A DNA stretch of 64,000 nucleotides from Pseudomonas graminis (GCF_004364335.1 NZ_SOCR01000007.1:124001-188000), one strand, 5' to 3'; shown: positions 8,028 through 17,224, numbered from the stretch's first letter. The notes: generated by a model from the letters alone, not told the origin. Numbers and translations are program-made.

Positions 8028-9170
8028 TCAGCGCAAGACGGAAACCATCTGCCCCAGCGTGGTCAGCACATTGCGGGCCAGCTGTTTCGAGCGCTGGCCC
8101 GACCAGCCGGTGACGACATCGGGGGCGTCATCGTTATCCTTGAACGGCATCTCCAGGGTCAGCGACAAGCACCTGTAGCGCTCGCCGACGCTGTTGCACG
8201 CCAGGTTCATGTTGGCCTTGCCCGGCGCCGATTTCGGATAGCCATATCGGGTCTGGAAATCCCGGGTCAAGCCGCTCAACCGCGCGCGGAAATCCGCTTC
8301 CAGTTGGGCCTGCTTGTCGGTGTACCCCGGGTTGCCTTCGCAGGCGGCAGTGAAGACGTAGGGGATTTCTTCATCGCCGTGCACGTCGAGGAACATGTCC
8401 ACGCCGTATTTTTCCATCTGTTCTTTGACGAAGAACACTTCCGGGCTGAGCTCGGGGGTCGCGTCCTGCCATGCGCGGTTGAGGTCCTTGCCCTGGGCGT
8501 TGGTGCGCAGATGGCCGTGGAACGCGCCGTCCGGGTTCATGTGTGGCACCAGATACAGGTCCGCCGAGGCCAGTAAAGCCTGCAATTCAGGGTCGTTTTC
8601 CTGCAGCCGTTCGATGATGCCTTCCATGAACCACTCGGCCATGTGCTCGCCGGGATGCTGTTGCGCGATGATCCAGAGGTTGCGCTTGCCCGCAGCGCCG
8701 TCGCCCTTGCGCAGCAACGGAATGTCACGGCCCTCGACACTTTTGCCGGTGGCCAGCAGCTCCGTGCCGGCCTTGTTCAGCGCCTGATCGACCAGCCAGT
8801 CGTGGCGCTCGCGGCTGTAAGGTTCGAAGTAGGCGAACCACACCTGGGATTCGCTCGGCGTCAGCTCGAAGTTCAACGCCTTGCCGTCGAACTGGCTCGG
8901 CACGCGGAACCAGGTTTTCTGATCGTAGGAGGCGACCGCGTTGTAGCCGGTCCAGGCGCGGTTGTAGCTCGACTCGCCGGCGTTGGTCAGGCTGAAGCCA
9001 TGGGGCTCGCCGATCTGCAGACCGTCAGCCTTGAAGTGAAACCACTGGAAATGCGCGCTGCGGGTGTCGGGGCGTATCGCCAGCTGAACGGCTTTCGGAT
9101 TGCTGGCGTCCAGCACGACGATGTTGCCGCTGTCGAAATCGGCGGAGAGGGTAAGGGCGGTTTGAGTCAC
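8028..9170 (-). CDS. M14 family zinc carboxypeptidase (cytosolic-type)
   Basis: A 380-residue protein of the CCP-like M14 subfamily. It has an N-terminal beta-rich domain (about residues 1-125, including the tryptophan-rich FQWFHFKADG) followed by the catalytic domain. Zinc and substrate residues appear as HPGEH (His and Glu ligands), NPDG, DLNRAW, LDVHGDEEIP (second His) and the catalytic glutamate in SLTLEMPF. No signal peptide is present, so it is cytoplasmic. Bacterial relatives remove C-terminal residues from peptides or proteins; the substrate is unknown. It faces the b561 gene convergently across a terminator. Confidence 0.92.
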   Translation of the reverse strand: MTQTALTLSADFDSGNIVVLDASNPKAVQLAIRPDTRSAHFQWFHFKADGLQIGEPHGFSLTNAGESSYNRAWTGYNAVASYDQKTWFRVPSQFDGKALNFELTPSESQVWFAYFEPYSRERHDWLVDQALNKAGTELLATGKSVEGRDIPLLRKGDGAAGKRNLWIIAQQHPGEHMAEWFMEGIIERLQENDPELQALLASADLYLVPHMNPDGAFHGHLRTNAQGKDLNRAWQDATPELSPEVFFVKEQMEKYGVDMFLDVHGDEEIPYVFTAACEGNPGYTDKQAQLEADFRARLSGLTRDFQTRYGYPKSAPGKANMNLACNSVGERYRCLSLTLEMPFKDNDDAPDVVTGWSGQRSKQLARNVLTTLGQMVSVLR

Positions 9171-9325
9171 GGGAGCGTCCTGAGTACGTGATTGCCAACG
9201 CGATGCCGTCGGGAGGCAATCGAGACAACGCCCGACTGCCGCGCTGGGCTGTTATGACAATTACTTTACACGCAACAGGTTGAAGGACGGCGACAGAATA
9301 GTTCGCCAAAGGGTCAGCTGCGGCC

Positions 9326-9865
9326 TCAGCTGTACGCCTCGGCGGTGACCAGCAGGCCGCACAGCAGCATCGTTACCAGCAACCAGCCGAAATAGACGCG
9401 GGGTTTGCGCCGATGCCACCCGCTGGCCCCCAGAATCGCGGCCGGAGGCTGCAGCGTGCGCCAAAACTGCTCGCTGTGCTGAAACGCCGCCAGGTGTCGC
9501 GGATCGGCGTCGAGCCAGTGACGGAACTCGATACGCTGGCTGGCGGTAGCCTGAGGGCTTTGCAGGTGCACATACCAGCGCAGGGCCTGCAGCAGAATCG
9601 CCCGCGCCGGATCATGTTCGGCGGATTCGCTGACGCAATGCTCAAGCGCAACCGTCATGCAGCGTTCGACGGTGCTGGCGTCCACGTCAAGCAGATGGGC
9701 GATATCAGTATAGGAAAGGTTGTCGAGGCGGCTGAGCAGAAACACTTGCAGAACCCTGCGCGGCAGTCGCTGGAGGCGGCGTCGGTACAGATCGGTTTCG
9801 GCGCTCGCGCCCGGGGCAGGCTGTACGGGGGAGGCGGTGATCAACGAGTCGAGGAGCTGAGTCAT
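9326..9865 (-). CDS. Sigma-region-4 / FecR N-terminal (DUF4880-like) fusion with C-terminal membrane helix
   Basis: The 179-residue product has three parts. Residues about 26-78 resemble ECF sigma-70 region 4 (RLPRRVLQVFLLSRLDNLSYTDIAHLL, then a helix-turn-helix VDASTVERCM). Residues about 88-140 match the cytoplasmic N-terminal domain of FecR-type anti-sigma regulators (ALRWYVHLQSP and HWLDADPRHLAAFQHSEQFW). Residues about 157-175 form one transmembrane helix, and the protein ends four residues later. Sigma region 2 and the FecR periplasmic domain are both absent, and no TonB-receptor gene is adjacent. It may be a membrane-tethered regulator or a degenerate fecI-fecR remnant. The frame is clean, which favours a functional protein. 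Confidence 0.75.
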   Translation of the reverse strand: MTQLLDSLITASPVQPAPGASAETDLYRRRLQRLPRRVLQVFLLSRLDNLSYTDIAHLLDVDASTVERCMTVALEHCVSESAEHDPARAILLQALRWYVHLQSPQATASQRIEFRHWLDADPRHLAAFQHSEQFWRTLQPPAAILGASGWHRRKPRVYFGWLLVTMLLCGLLVTAEAYS

Positions 9866-10093
9866 GGCGTCTTGCTCACTGTTTGAATAGCGGCGGTCGC
9901 GGAAAACAACGTCGTGGTTTCACAGTTTTTATGGGAGCTTTTTACTGAATGTGTCAGTTTTTGACAGCAGTAACGGCCCATCGCTCGATCCATTTGCTAT
10001 GATGCGCGCCATCGAAAAGACAGATCACTGTCAAACCCTCTTCATTAGCCTGAAGACGCAACACCCGACCGAACCCAGACCCGAAAAGGGCAT

Positions 10094-10122
10094 AAAAAAA
10101 AGACCCGGCTATAAGCCGGGTC
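10094..10122 (-). terminator. Intrinsic terminator of prrF
   Basis: A 9-bp stem GACCCGGCT/AGCCGGGTC with a 3-base loop (10102-10122) is followed on the minus strand by eight consecutive T's (10101-10094). The direction of the T-run shows that it serves the minus strand. Confidence 0.9.
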
Positions 10123-10205
10123 AAAAACCGTGATTAGCCTGATGAGGAGATAATCCGGAAGCCGACCTAAGGCTTCTGGGTTACCAACCAGTCTCGCGAC
10201 CGGTT
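10094..10205 (-). ncRNA. prrF: PrrF-family iron-responsive small RNA
   Basis: On the minus strand a roughly 112-nt transcript is predicted. Its middle contains the PrrF core, recognisable as TTATCTCCTCATCAGGCTAA followed by TCACGGTTTTTGACCCGGC, and it ends in a rho-independent hairpin with eight T's. A Fur box and a -35/-10 pair lie directly upstream. PrrF RNAs are Fur-repressed, Hfq-dependent RNAs that, in low iron, repress mRNAs for iron-rich, non-essential proteins. The start near 10205 is inferred from the -10 position. Identity rests on recalled PrrF sequence and the Fur site; no alignment was run. The 451-base gene-free stretch 9866-10316 otherwise holds no convincing ORF. Confidence 0.88.
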
Positions 10206-10208
10206 GCG

Positions 10209-10240
10209 CTCAATAATAATCATTCCCATTTGAGAGTCAA
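10209..10240 (-). promoter_or_regulatory. prrF promoter with overlapping Fur box
   Basis: On the minus strand, TTGACT (-35, 10240-10235) and TATTAT (-10, 10218-10213) are 16 bases apart, and the RNA would start about 7 bases further on. The Fur-box window 10209-10227 matches the GATAATGATAATCATTATC consensus at about 13 of 19 positions, including an unbroken ATAATCATT. It covers the -10 and spacer, so iron-loaded Fur would block transcription. Confidence 0.82.
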
Positions 10241-10316
10241 TGCTTTTTTCGCGCCCCAGTGAAAAGAGTTTTTCCTGTGGGCGGTTTTTGCCTTTGCTTC
10301 CCAGTCGATCGGCAGC

Positions 10317-10784
10317 CTAGTCGATCGGCAATTCTGTCGTGCGCTTCACCACACTCATCGCAATGTTCGAATGCGCTTCCTGCACATGGGGGCTTTGCAG
10401 CAGGTGATCGCGCAGAAAACGCTCGTAGCAGGCGATGTCCTGCACCACCACCTTGAGCAGAAAATCCATGTCGCCGGCCATGGTGTAGCACTCCAGCACT
10501 TCGCGAAATCCGGTGATCGCCTCCTCGAACTCCGTCAGGTACTTGCGCCCGTGGCCGGACAGCTTGACGTCGACGAACACGGTCATGGTCAGCCCGAGCT
10601 TGGCCGGGTTGAGCAGGGCGACCTTGCGCTCGATGACGCCTTCTTCTTCCAGACGATTGATGCGGCGCCAGCACGGCGACTGCGAGAGCTCGACGCGCTC
10701 GGCGATCTCGGCGGCGGAGAGATTGGCATCGTGCTGCAACAGACGGAGGATCTTGCGATCGATGGGGCTGAGCTTGACCTGCAT
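10317..10784 (-). CDS. Lrp/AsnC family transcriptional regulator
   Basis: A 155-residue protein of standard Lrp size. An N-terminal winged helix (LSPIDRKILRLLQHDANLSA, then IAERVELSQSPCWRRINRLEEEGVI) is followed by a C-terminal ligand-binding domain of the AsnC ferredoxin-like (RAM) type. The ATG at 10784 is chosen because the residues beyond it (MQVKLSPID) begin exactly as family members do; the longer frame upstream is non-coding. It is divergent from the indolepyruvate ferredoxin oxidoreductase gene, so it probably regulates that gene in response to an amino acid. The effector is unknown. Confidence 0.92.
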   Translation of the reverse strand: MQVKLSPIDRKILRLLQHDANLSAAEIAERVELSQSPCWRRINRLEEEGVIERKVALLNPAKLGLTMTVFVDVKLSGHGRKYLTEFEEAITGFREVLECYTMAGDMDFLLKVVVQDIACYERFLRDHLLQSPHVQEAHSNIAMSVVKRTTELPID

Positions 10785-10995
10785 GAATTGACCCTTTTTT
10801 ATTCTTGAACGGGAACGGGCATGCACGATATGAGCAGATTCACGCCGATTTAGGAAGAAAAAGCCTGCGCCACGCAGGCAGTATTTTGTCTGTGACCGTC
10901 GGGCTGAACCGTCCTGACGGCGAGGCGCTGGCAAGGCTGCAAACGCCGCTGGCGCCGCATTCAAAACGCACTAATAAAAATAAAGGAGTGCCTGA

Positions 10996-13900
10996 ATGTC
11001 CCTGGCTGATATTCGTCTGGACGATAAGTACCGCCTCGCAACCGGCAATCTGTACCTGACCGGAACCCAGGCGCTGACCCGCCTGCCGATGCTGCAGAAG
11101 CAGCGCGACGAAGCCCGCGGGCTCAACACCGCCGGGTTTATCTCTGGCTATCGCGGCTCGCCGTTGGGCAATCTCGACAAGAGCCTTTGGGACGCCAAGG
11201 AGTATCTCCAGCAGAACGCCATTCATTTCCAGCCCGGCGTCAACGAAGAGCTCGCCGCGACGGCGGTCTGGGGCAGTCAGCAAGTCAATCTGTTCCCCCA
11301 CGGCAAGTACGATGGCGTCTTCGCCCTCTGGTACGGCAAGGGCCCGGGCGTTGACCGCTGCGGCGACGTGTTCAAGCACGGCAACTCCGCCGGCGTCGCC
11401 GAAAATGGGGGCGTACTGATCCTCGCTGGCGACGACCATGGCTGCAAATCTTCGACCATCGCGCACCAGAGCGAGCACGCCTTCATCGCTTCGATGATCC
11501 CGGTACTTAATCCGAGCAACGTCCAGGAAATCCTCGATTACGGCATCATCGGCTGGGAGCTTTCGCGCTACAGCGGGTGCTGGGTGGCAATGAAAACCAT
11601 CGCCGAAAACGTCGATTCCTCGGCCGTGGTCGAAGTCGATCCGCTGCGCATCCAGACGCACATCCCCGAAGACTTCCAGATTCCCGAAGGCGGCCTGCAC
11701 ATTCGCTGGCCCGACCCGCCCCTCGCCCAAGAGGCGCGGCTCAACACCTACAAAATCTACGCCGCCCGTGCGTTTGCCCGGGCCAACAACCTCAACAAAG
11801 TGGTCATCGATTCGCCGCAGCCGCGTCTGGGCATCATTACCACCGGCAAGTCGTACCTCGACGTGCGTCAGGCTCTGGAAGAGCTGGGCATCGACGAGGA
11901 CCTGTGCGCTTCGGTGGGCATTCGCGTGCTCAAGGTCGGCATGAGCTGGCCGCTGGAACCGGTGTCGGTGCACGGCTTTGCTGAGGGGCTGGACGAAATC
12001 CTGGTGGTGGAGGAAAAACGCAGCGTGATCGAGGACCAACTTACCGGTCAGCTGTACAACTGGCCGGTGGATCAGCGCCCTCGTGTCGTCGGTGAATTCG
12101 ATGAAGAAGGCCGCTCGCTGCTGCCCAACCTGGCCGAACTGACGCCGGCGATGATCGCCCGCGTCATCGCCAAACGCCTCGCGCCGATCTACAGCAGCCC
12201 GAAAATCGAGGCGCGCCTGCAGTTTCTGGCCGACAAGGAAAAAGCCCTCGCCGCGCCGCTGTTCAATACCCAGCGCACCCCGCATTTCTGTTCAGGCTGC
12301 CCGCACAACACCTCGACCCGCGTGCCCGAGGGCAGTCGCGCCCTGGCCGGTATCGGCTGCCATTACATGACCATCTGGATGGACCGGGAAACCGAGACGT
12401 TCACCCAGATGGGCGGCGAGGGCGTGACCTGGATCGGCCAGGCGCCGTTTACCGAAACGCCCCACGTGTTCCAGAACCTCGGCGACGGCACTTACTTTCA
12501 TTCCGGTCATCTGGCGTTGAGAGCGGCGGTCGCGTCCAAGGTCAACATCACCTACAAGATTCTCTACAACGACGCCGTCGCCATGACCGGCGGCCAGCCT
12601 ATCGACGGCGTGCTGCGCGTCGATCAGCTCAGCCGGCAGGTGTTCAACGAAGGCGTGCAGCGCATCGCGCTGGTCTCGGACGAGCCGGAGAAATACCCGA
12701 GCCGCGAGCAGTTCGCGCCAATTACTACCTTCCACCATCGCAGCGACCTTGACGCCGTGCAGCGCGAGCTGCGTGAGTTCAAGGGCGTGTCGGTGATCAT
12801 CTACGACCAGACCTGCGCCACGGAAAAACGCCGTCGTCGCAAACGCGGGACGATGGTCGATCTGGACAAGCGCGCGATCATCAACCCGGCCGTGTGCGAA
12901 GGCTGCGGCGATTGCGGCGTCAAGTCGGGTTGCCTGTCGGTCCTGCCGAAGGAAACTCCGGAAGGGCGCAAGCGCGAAATCGACCAGAGCGCGTGCAACA
13001 AAGACTTCAGTTGCGTCGAGGGCTTCTGCCCGAGCTTTGTCACCGTGCATGGCGGCAAGCTGCGCAAGCCGCAATTGCCCAAGCAGGCACAGGCGTTCGC
13101 TGAATTGCCGCAGCCGACACTGCCGAGCCTCGCTCAGCCCTACAACATTCTGTTGCCCGGCGTGGGCGGTACGGGCGTGACCACCGTCGGCGCGATGCTC
13201 GGATACGCGGCCAATCTGGAAGGCAAGGGCTGCAGCGTGCTGGACCAGGCCGGTCTGGCACAGAAGTTCGGCCCGGTGGTCAGCCACATCCGCATCGCCG
13301 CGCGGCAGGAAGATCTGTTCGCCGTGCGCATCGCGGCCGGTGAAGCGCATCTGCTGCTCGGTTGCGACCTGTTGGTGGCGTCGGGTCCCGATGCCATCGC
13401 CAAGCTCAACAGCGCGAAGACCCACGCGGTGATCAACAGTCAGCAGACGCCGACCGCTGAGTTCACCCGCAACCCCGACGCCGAGTTCCCGGCCCAAGCG
13501 ATGATGCAGACCATCCGCGAAGCCGTCGGCGCCGAGAAAACGCACTTTGTGCAGGCGACGGACCTGGCGACCAAGCTGATGGGCGACAGCATTGCCAGCA
13601 ACCTCTTCATGCTGGGTTATGCCTTCCAGTTGGGGTTGATTCCGTTGACCTCTGCGGCCATCGAGAAAGCCATCGAGCTCAACGGCGTGGCGGTCAATCT
13701 GAATCAGCAAGCGTTTCTGTGGGGGCGTCGAGCAGCGTTTGACCTCCCTGCGGTGCAAGCGGCGGCCAATCCGCAAACTCAGCCAACGCCGGACCCTGAG
13801 CACCTGACTCTGGAAGAGCGCGTCACGCGCAACGTCCACGGCTTGATCGCCTATCAGAATGGCGCGTTGAGCGAGCGCTACCTGACGCTGGTCAATCGGG

Positions 13901-14481
13901 TGCGGGATGCCGAAGCGCGGCTGTTCCCGGGCCAGCCGCCTGCGTTGACCGAGGCGGTGGCGTTCAACTACTTCAAGCTCTTGGCCTACAAGGACGAGTA
14001 CGAAGTGGCGCGGCTCTACAGCAACGGGGATTTCACCCGTCAGTTGGAAGCGCAGTTCGAAGGCGATTACCGCATCGAGTTTCATCTGGCGCCGTCCTGG
14101 CTGGCCAAGCGCGACCCGAACAACGGCACCCCGCGCAAACGCAGTTTCGGGCCGTGGATGCTGAAAGCGTTTGACGTGCTGGCGCGTTTCAAATTCCTGC
14201 GCGGCACAGTGCTCGATCCGTTCGGCCGTAGCGTCGAGCGTCGGCAGGAACGCGAGTTGATCGATGCATACGTGGGCGACATCGAGCTGATCCTTGGCCA
14301 CCTGAGCGCAGGCAACCGGCACACCGCGCTGAGTCTTGCGCGACTTCCGGAGCGCATTCGTGGTTACGGTCACATCAAGGAAAGCGCCATGAAGGCAGCG
14401 GCACTGCAGGCGGCGCGCATGCGCCAGAGCCTGGTCAGTGGCGAGGTTGAAGTGCTGAAGTTGTATGAAGTAGCAGCGTAA
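10996..14481 (+). CDS. Indolepyruvate ferredoxin oxidoreductase, fused IorA-IorB type
   Basis: This 1161-residue enzyme oxidatively decarboxylates aryl or branched 2-oxo acids (such as indolepyruvate or phenylpyruvate) to acyl-CoA with thiamine diphosphate and ferredoxin. It carries the pyrimidine-binding and TPP-binding domains of the alpha part (residues about 20-590; HFCSGCPHNTST and GGEGVTWIGQAPF motifs). A cysteine-rich 4Fe-4S region follows (CEGCGDCG from C634, then CNKDFSCVEGFCPSF). A gamma-type/beta domain begins near LPGVGGTGVTTVGAML. AAAGGAG precedes the ATG. The fused layout is known from aerobic proteobacteria, where the gene sits beside an Lrp/AsnC regulator as here. Precise substrate range is inferred. 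Confidence 0.93.
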   Translation: MSLADIRLDDKYRLATGNLYLTGTQALTRLPMLQKQRDEARGLNTAGFISGYRGSPLGNLDKSLWDAKEYLQQNAIHFQPGVNEELAATAVWGSQQVNLFPHGKYDGVFALWYGKGPGVDRCGDVFKHGNSAGVAENGGVLILAGDDHGCKSSTIAHQSEHAFIASMIPVLNPSNVQEILDYGIIGWELSRYSGCWVAMKTIAENVDSSAVVEVDPLRIQTHIPEDFQIPEGGLHIRWPDPPLAQEARLNTYKIYAARAFARANNLNKVVIDSPQPRLGIITTGKSYLDVRQALEELGIDEDLCASVGIRVLKVGMSWPLEPVSVHGFAEGLDEILVVEEKRSVIEDQLTGQLYNWPVDQRPRVVGEFDEEGRSLLPNLAELTPAMIARVIAKRLAPIYSSPKIEARLQFLADKEKALAAPLFNTQRTPHFCSGCPHNTSTRVPEGSRALAGIGCHYMTIWMDRETETFTQMGGEGVTWIGQAPFTETPHVFQNLGDGTYFHSGHLALRAAVASKVNITYKILYNDAVAMTGGQPIDGVLRVDQLSRQVFNEGVQRIALVSDEPEKYPSREQFAPITTFHHRSDLDAVQRELREFKGVSVIIYDQTCATEKRRRRKRGTMVDLDKRAIINPAVCEGCGDCGVKSGCLSVLPKETPEGRKREIDQSACNKDFSCVEGFCPSFVTVHGGKLRKPQLPKQAQAFAELPQPTLPSLAQPYNILLPGVGGTGVTTVGAMLGYAANLEGKGCSVLDQAGLAQKFGPVVSHIRIAARQEDLFAVRIAAGEAHLLLGCDLLVASGPDAIAKLNSAKTHAVINSQQTPTAEFTRNPDAEFPAQAMMQTIREAVGAEKTHFVQATDLATKLMGDSIASNLFMLGYAFQLGLIPLTSAAIEKAIELNGVAVNLNQQAFLWGRRAAFDLPAVQAAANPQTQPTPDPEHLTLEERVTRNVHGLIAYQNGALSERYLTLVNRVRDAEARLFPGQPPALTEAVAFNYFKLLAYKDEYEVARLYSNGDFTRQLEAQFEGDYRIEFHLAPSWLAKRDPNNGTPRKRSFGPWMLKAFDVLARFKFLRGTVLDPFGRSVERRQERELIDAYVGDIELILGHLSAGNRHTALSLARLPERIRGYGHIKESAMKAAALQAARMRQSLVSGEVEVLKLYEVAA

Positions 14482-14529
14482 AGACAAGGAGGAGGTCGTT
14501 CAGGCCTCCATATCACCGGATGCATCGTT

Positions 14530-15226
14530 TAGTAGGACCGGCTTTAGCCGGGAAGAGGCCGGTATTGCCACCCTCGATTTCGTGGTGTCGCGACCGACGC
14601 CTTCCCGGCTGAAGCCGGTCCCACAGTTCGCGTTCACGCTCGATCTCATTGCATGCCCGCGATGCGTGGGTGAAACCACACCCAATCTCACTGGCTGCAC
14701 GCGGTGCAATTGTAGGACTGGCTTTAGCCGGGAAGAGGCCGGTATTGCCACCCTCAATTTCGTGGTGTCGCGACCGACGTCTTCCCGGCTAAAGCCGGTC
14801 CTACATTCGCGTTCACGCCCGATCTCACTGACTGCACGCAATGCTTTTAGTGGGACCGGCTTCAGCCGGGAAAGGGCCAATGTGAACACCATCAATTTCG
14901 CGGCGTGACGACTGACGCTTTCCCGGCTAAAGCCGGTCCCACAATTGGAGTTCACGCCCAATCTCACTGGCTGCACGCGATGCTTTTAGTGGGACCGGCT
15001 TCAGCCGGGAAAGGGCCAATGTGAACACCATCAATTTCGCGGCGTGACGACTGACGCTTTCCCGGCTAAAGCCGGTCCCACAATTGGAGTTCACGCCCAA
15101 TCTCACTGGCTGCACGCGATGCTTTTAGTGGGACCGGCTTCAGCCGGGAATAGGCCAGTTTGTACACCCTCAATGTCGCGGTGTGATGACTGCCGCTTTC
15201 CCGGCTAAAGCCAGTCCTACATTAGA
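14530..15226. repeat. REP array with exact 139-bp tandem duplication
   Basis: About ten REP units with the TTCCCGGCT(A/G)AAGCCGGTCC core or its reverse complement alternate along this 700-base stretch. Positions 14851-14989 and 14990-15128 are identical across 139 bp, and a third copy begins at 15129 before diverging. Short spurious ORFs here come from the repeats. The 766-base gap 14482-15247 contains no gene. Confidence 0.93.
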
Positions 15227-15247
15227 TTGCAGCCAGCCAGCGGCAGA

Positions 15248-17224
15248 TCATTCGCCGTCCGGCACAGCGGCCAGCTCCACCAATACCGTCCCTTCCTGGA
15301 CCATTTCGCCTTCGGCGCAATACAGCGCTGCAACGGTGCCTGCTGTGTTCGCGCGGATGCTGTGTTCCATTTTCATCGCTTCCAGCACCACCAGCGGTGT
15401 GCCGACTTGCACCTGTTCGCCCACGCTGACCAATACCTGAACGATGCTGCCGTTCATGGGCGCGGTGAGACCGCCTTGATGCGCGTGGCTCGAATCCACT
15501 TCCGCAATCGGGTCAACCGGGCGGATCGCGTGCAGGTCGCCCTGCCAGCGCAGGTACAGGGTGTCGGCCCGACGGATCGCAATTGTCTGGTGACGCACGC
15601 CGTCCTGCTCGATCAACAAGCGTTCGCCGTTCAGCCGAACGCCGTGCGGCGGATCACCGCGCATCACAATGCTTCGGCTCTGCGTGCCACACGCCAGGTG
15701 CAACGTCACTTCGCCAGGGCCGCCGAGGCGCAGGCCGTTGGTGGTGGACCAGGGCGAATGGGCATCGTCCGTTCTGGCCGTCATTGGCGCAGTGCTCAGG
15801 TAAGCCTGCGCCGCCAGCTGCCAGAATGCTTCCGTCAATCCCTCGGCCGGCGGGAGCAGCTCGTCCTGATAGCGAGGGATGAATCCGGTGTCCAGCTCCG
15901 CTTCGGCGAAGGCAGGATGCGCAATGATGCGGCGCAGAAACGCGAGATTGGTGCGCAGCCCGCCGATGGCGAACTCATCGAGCATCGACAGCAGCCGCAA
16001 GCGCGCCTCCTCACGGGTTTCGCCCCAGGCAATCAGTTTGCCCAGCATCGGGTCGTAGAACGGCGAAACCTCGTCACCTTCCGCCACGCCGCTATCGACG
16101 CGACGTCCCGGCCCCGGCGACGATTCCCGATACAGCGCCAGCGTCCCCGTGGCGGGCAGAAAATCGTTGGCCGGATCTTCCGCATACAGCCGCACTTCAA
16201 TCGCGTGCCCGTTCAGCGGGACCTCGGCCTGGGTGAGCGGCAGCGGCTCGCCCTGGGCCACGCGAATCTGCCAGGCCACCAGGTCCAGCCCGGTAATCGC
16301 CTCGGTCACCGGGTGCTCGACCTGCAAGCGCGTGTTCATTTCCATGAAGAAGAAATCGCCCCGCGCATCCAGCAGAAACTCCACCGTGCCGGCGCCAACG
16401 TAGCCGATGGCCTGGGCCGCACGCACTGCCGCCTCGCCCATGGCCTGACGCATTTGTGGGGTCAGGCCCGGCGCCGGCGCTTCTTCGACGACCTTCTGGT
16501 GGCGGCGCTGAATCGAACAGTCGCGCTCGTTGAGGTACAGGCAGTGGCCGTGCTGGTCGGCAAACACCTGAATCTCCACGTGGCGCGGCTTGAGCACGTA
16601 CTTTTCGACGAGCATGCGGGAATCGCCAAACGACGACTGCGCCTCACGTTGCGCCGACGCCAGCGCTTCGGCCAGGTCCTCGTCGCGCTCGACCACTTTC
16701 ATGCCCTTGCCGCCACCGCCGGCCGTGGCCTTGAGCAGCACCGGGTAACCGATGCGGGCGGACGCTTCGCGAAAAGTCGCGGCGTCCTGGGCGTCGCCGT
16801 GATAGCCGGGCACCAACGGCACGCCAGCGGTTTCCATCAGCGACTTGGCCGCCGATTTGCTGCCCATGGCGTCAATGGCCGAGGCGGGCGGGCCGAGGAA
16901 AATCAGGCCGGCCTGTTCCACGGCGCGGGCAAAGCCTGCGTTTTCCGAGAGAAAGCCATAGCCGGGGTGGATGGCATGGGCGCCACTGGCCTTGGCGGCC
17001 GCAATCAGCTTGTCGATTTGCAGGTAACTCTCGCTGGCCTTGCTGCCACCCAGATTCACCGCAATGTCAGCCTCACGGACGTGCCGCGCGTGGCTGTCAG
17101 CGGCGCTGTGCACGGCGACGGTGGTCAGGCCCATGGCTTTGGCCGTGCGCATGACCCGGCAGGCGATTTCGCCACGGTTGGCGATCAGCACCGAATTCAG
17201 CGGTGGTGTGTGCGGGACGCTCAT
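15248..17224 (-). CDS. liuD: Methylcrotonyl-CoA carboxylase biotin-containing subunit (LiuD)
   Basis: This 658-residue subunit carboxylates biotin for 3-methylcrotonyl-CoA carboxylase in leucine/isovalerate breakdown. An N-terminal biotin carboxylase domain (IANRGEIACRVMRTAK, GGGGKGMK ATP-grasp loop, EMNTRLQVEHPVTE catalytic segment) spans about residues 8-455. A linker domain follows, then a C-terminal biotinyl domain with the lysine in LEAMKMEHS. The ATG at 17224 shares its first base with the liuC stop (TGATG), so the pair is translationally coupled. Position in the liuABCD order makes methylcrotonyl-CoA a better assignment than acetyl- or propionyl-CoA. Confidence 0.95.
   Translation of the reverse strand: MSVPHTPPLNSVLIANRGEIACRVMRTAKAMGLTTVAVHSAADSHARHVREADIAVNLGGSKASESYLQIDKLIAAAKASGAHAIHPGYGFLSENAGFARAVEQAGLIFLGPPASAIDAMGSKSAAKSLMETAGVPLVPGYHGDAQDAATFREASARIGYPVLLKATAGGGGKGMKVVERDEDLAEALASAQREAQSSFGDSRMLVEKYVLKPRHVEIQVFADQHGHCLYLNERDCSIQRRHQKVVEEAPAPGLTPQMRQAMGEAAVRAAQAIGYVGAGTVEFLLDARGDFFFMEMNTRLQVEHPVTEAITGLDLVAWQIRVAQGEPLPLTQAEVPLNGHAIEVRLYAEDPANDFLPATGTLALYRESSPGPGRRVDSGVAEGDEVSPFYDPMLGKLIAWGETREEARLRLLSMLDEFAIGGLRTNLAFLRRIIAHPAFAEAELDTGFIPRYQDELLPPAEGLTEAFWQLAAQAYLSTAPMTARTDDAHSPWSTTNGLRLGGPGEVTLHLACGTQSRSIVMRGDPPHGVRLNGERLLIEQDGVRHQTIAIRRADTLYLRWQGDLHAIRPVDPIAEVDSSHAHQGGLTAPMNGSIVQVLVSVGEQVQVGTPLVVLEAMKMEHSIRANTAGTVAALYCAEGEMVQEGTVLVELAAVPDGE

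Noticed and set aside
9998-10003. Plus-strand TATGAT as a promoter opposite prrF
   Set aside because: The TTGACA at 9961-9966 is 31 bases away, too far, and no -35 match occurs at 16-18 bases.
10237-10674. 145-codon minus-strand ORF overlapping the Lrp gene in another frame
   Set aside because: It is a frame-shifted shadow of the Lrp regulator.
12292-14487. Long minus-strand ORF (731 codons) opposite the indolepyruvate oxidoreductase gene
   Set aside because: It is the antisense shadow of a well-supported gene. Its composition is unusual (His/Arg/Gln-rich) and no domain is visible.
14500-15115. Short ORFs in the REP array that look like repeated peptides
   Set aside because: They are translations of the REP elements themselves and change frame with each repeat.
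14530-15226. Possible CRISPR array
   Set aside because: The repeats are palindromic, alternate in orientation, vary in spacing and lie next to no cas genes; they match REP/BIME structure.
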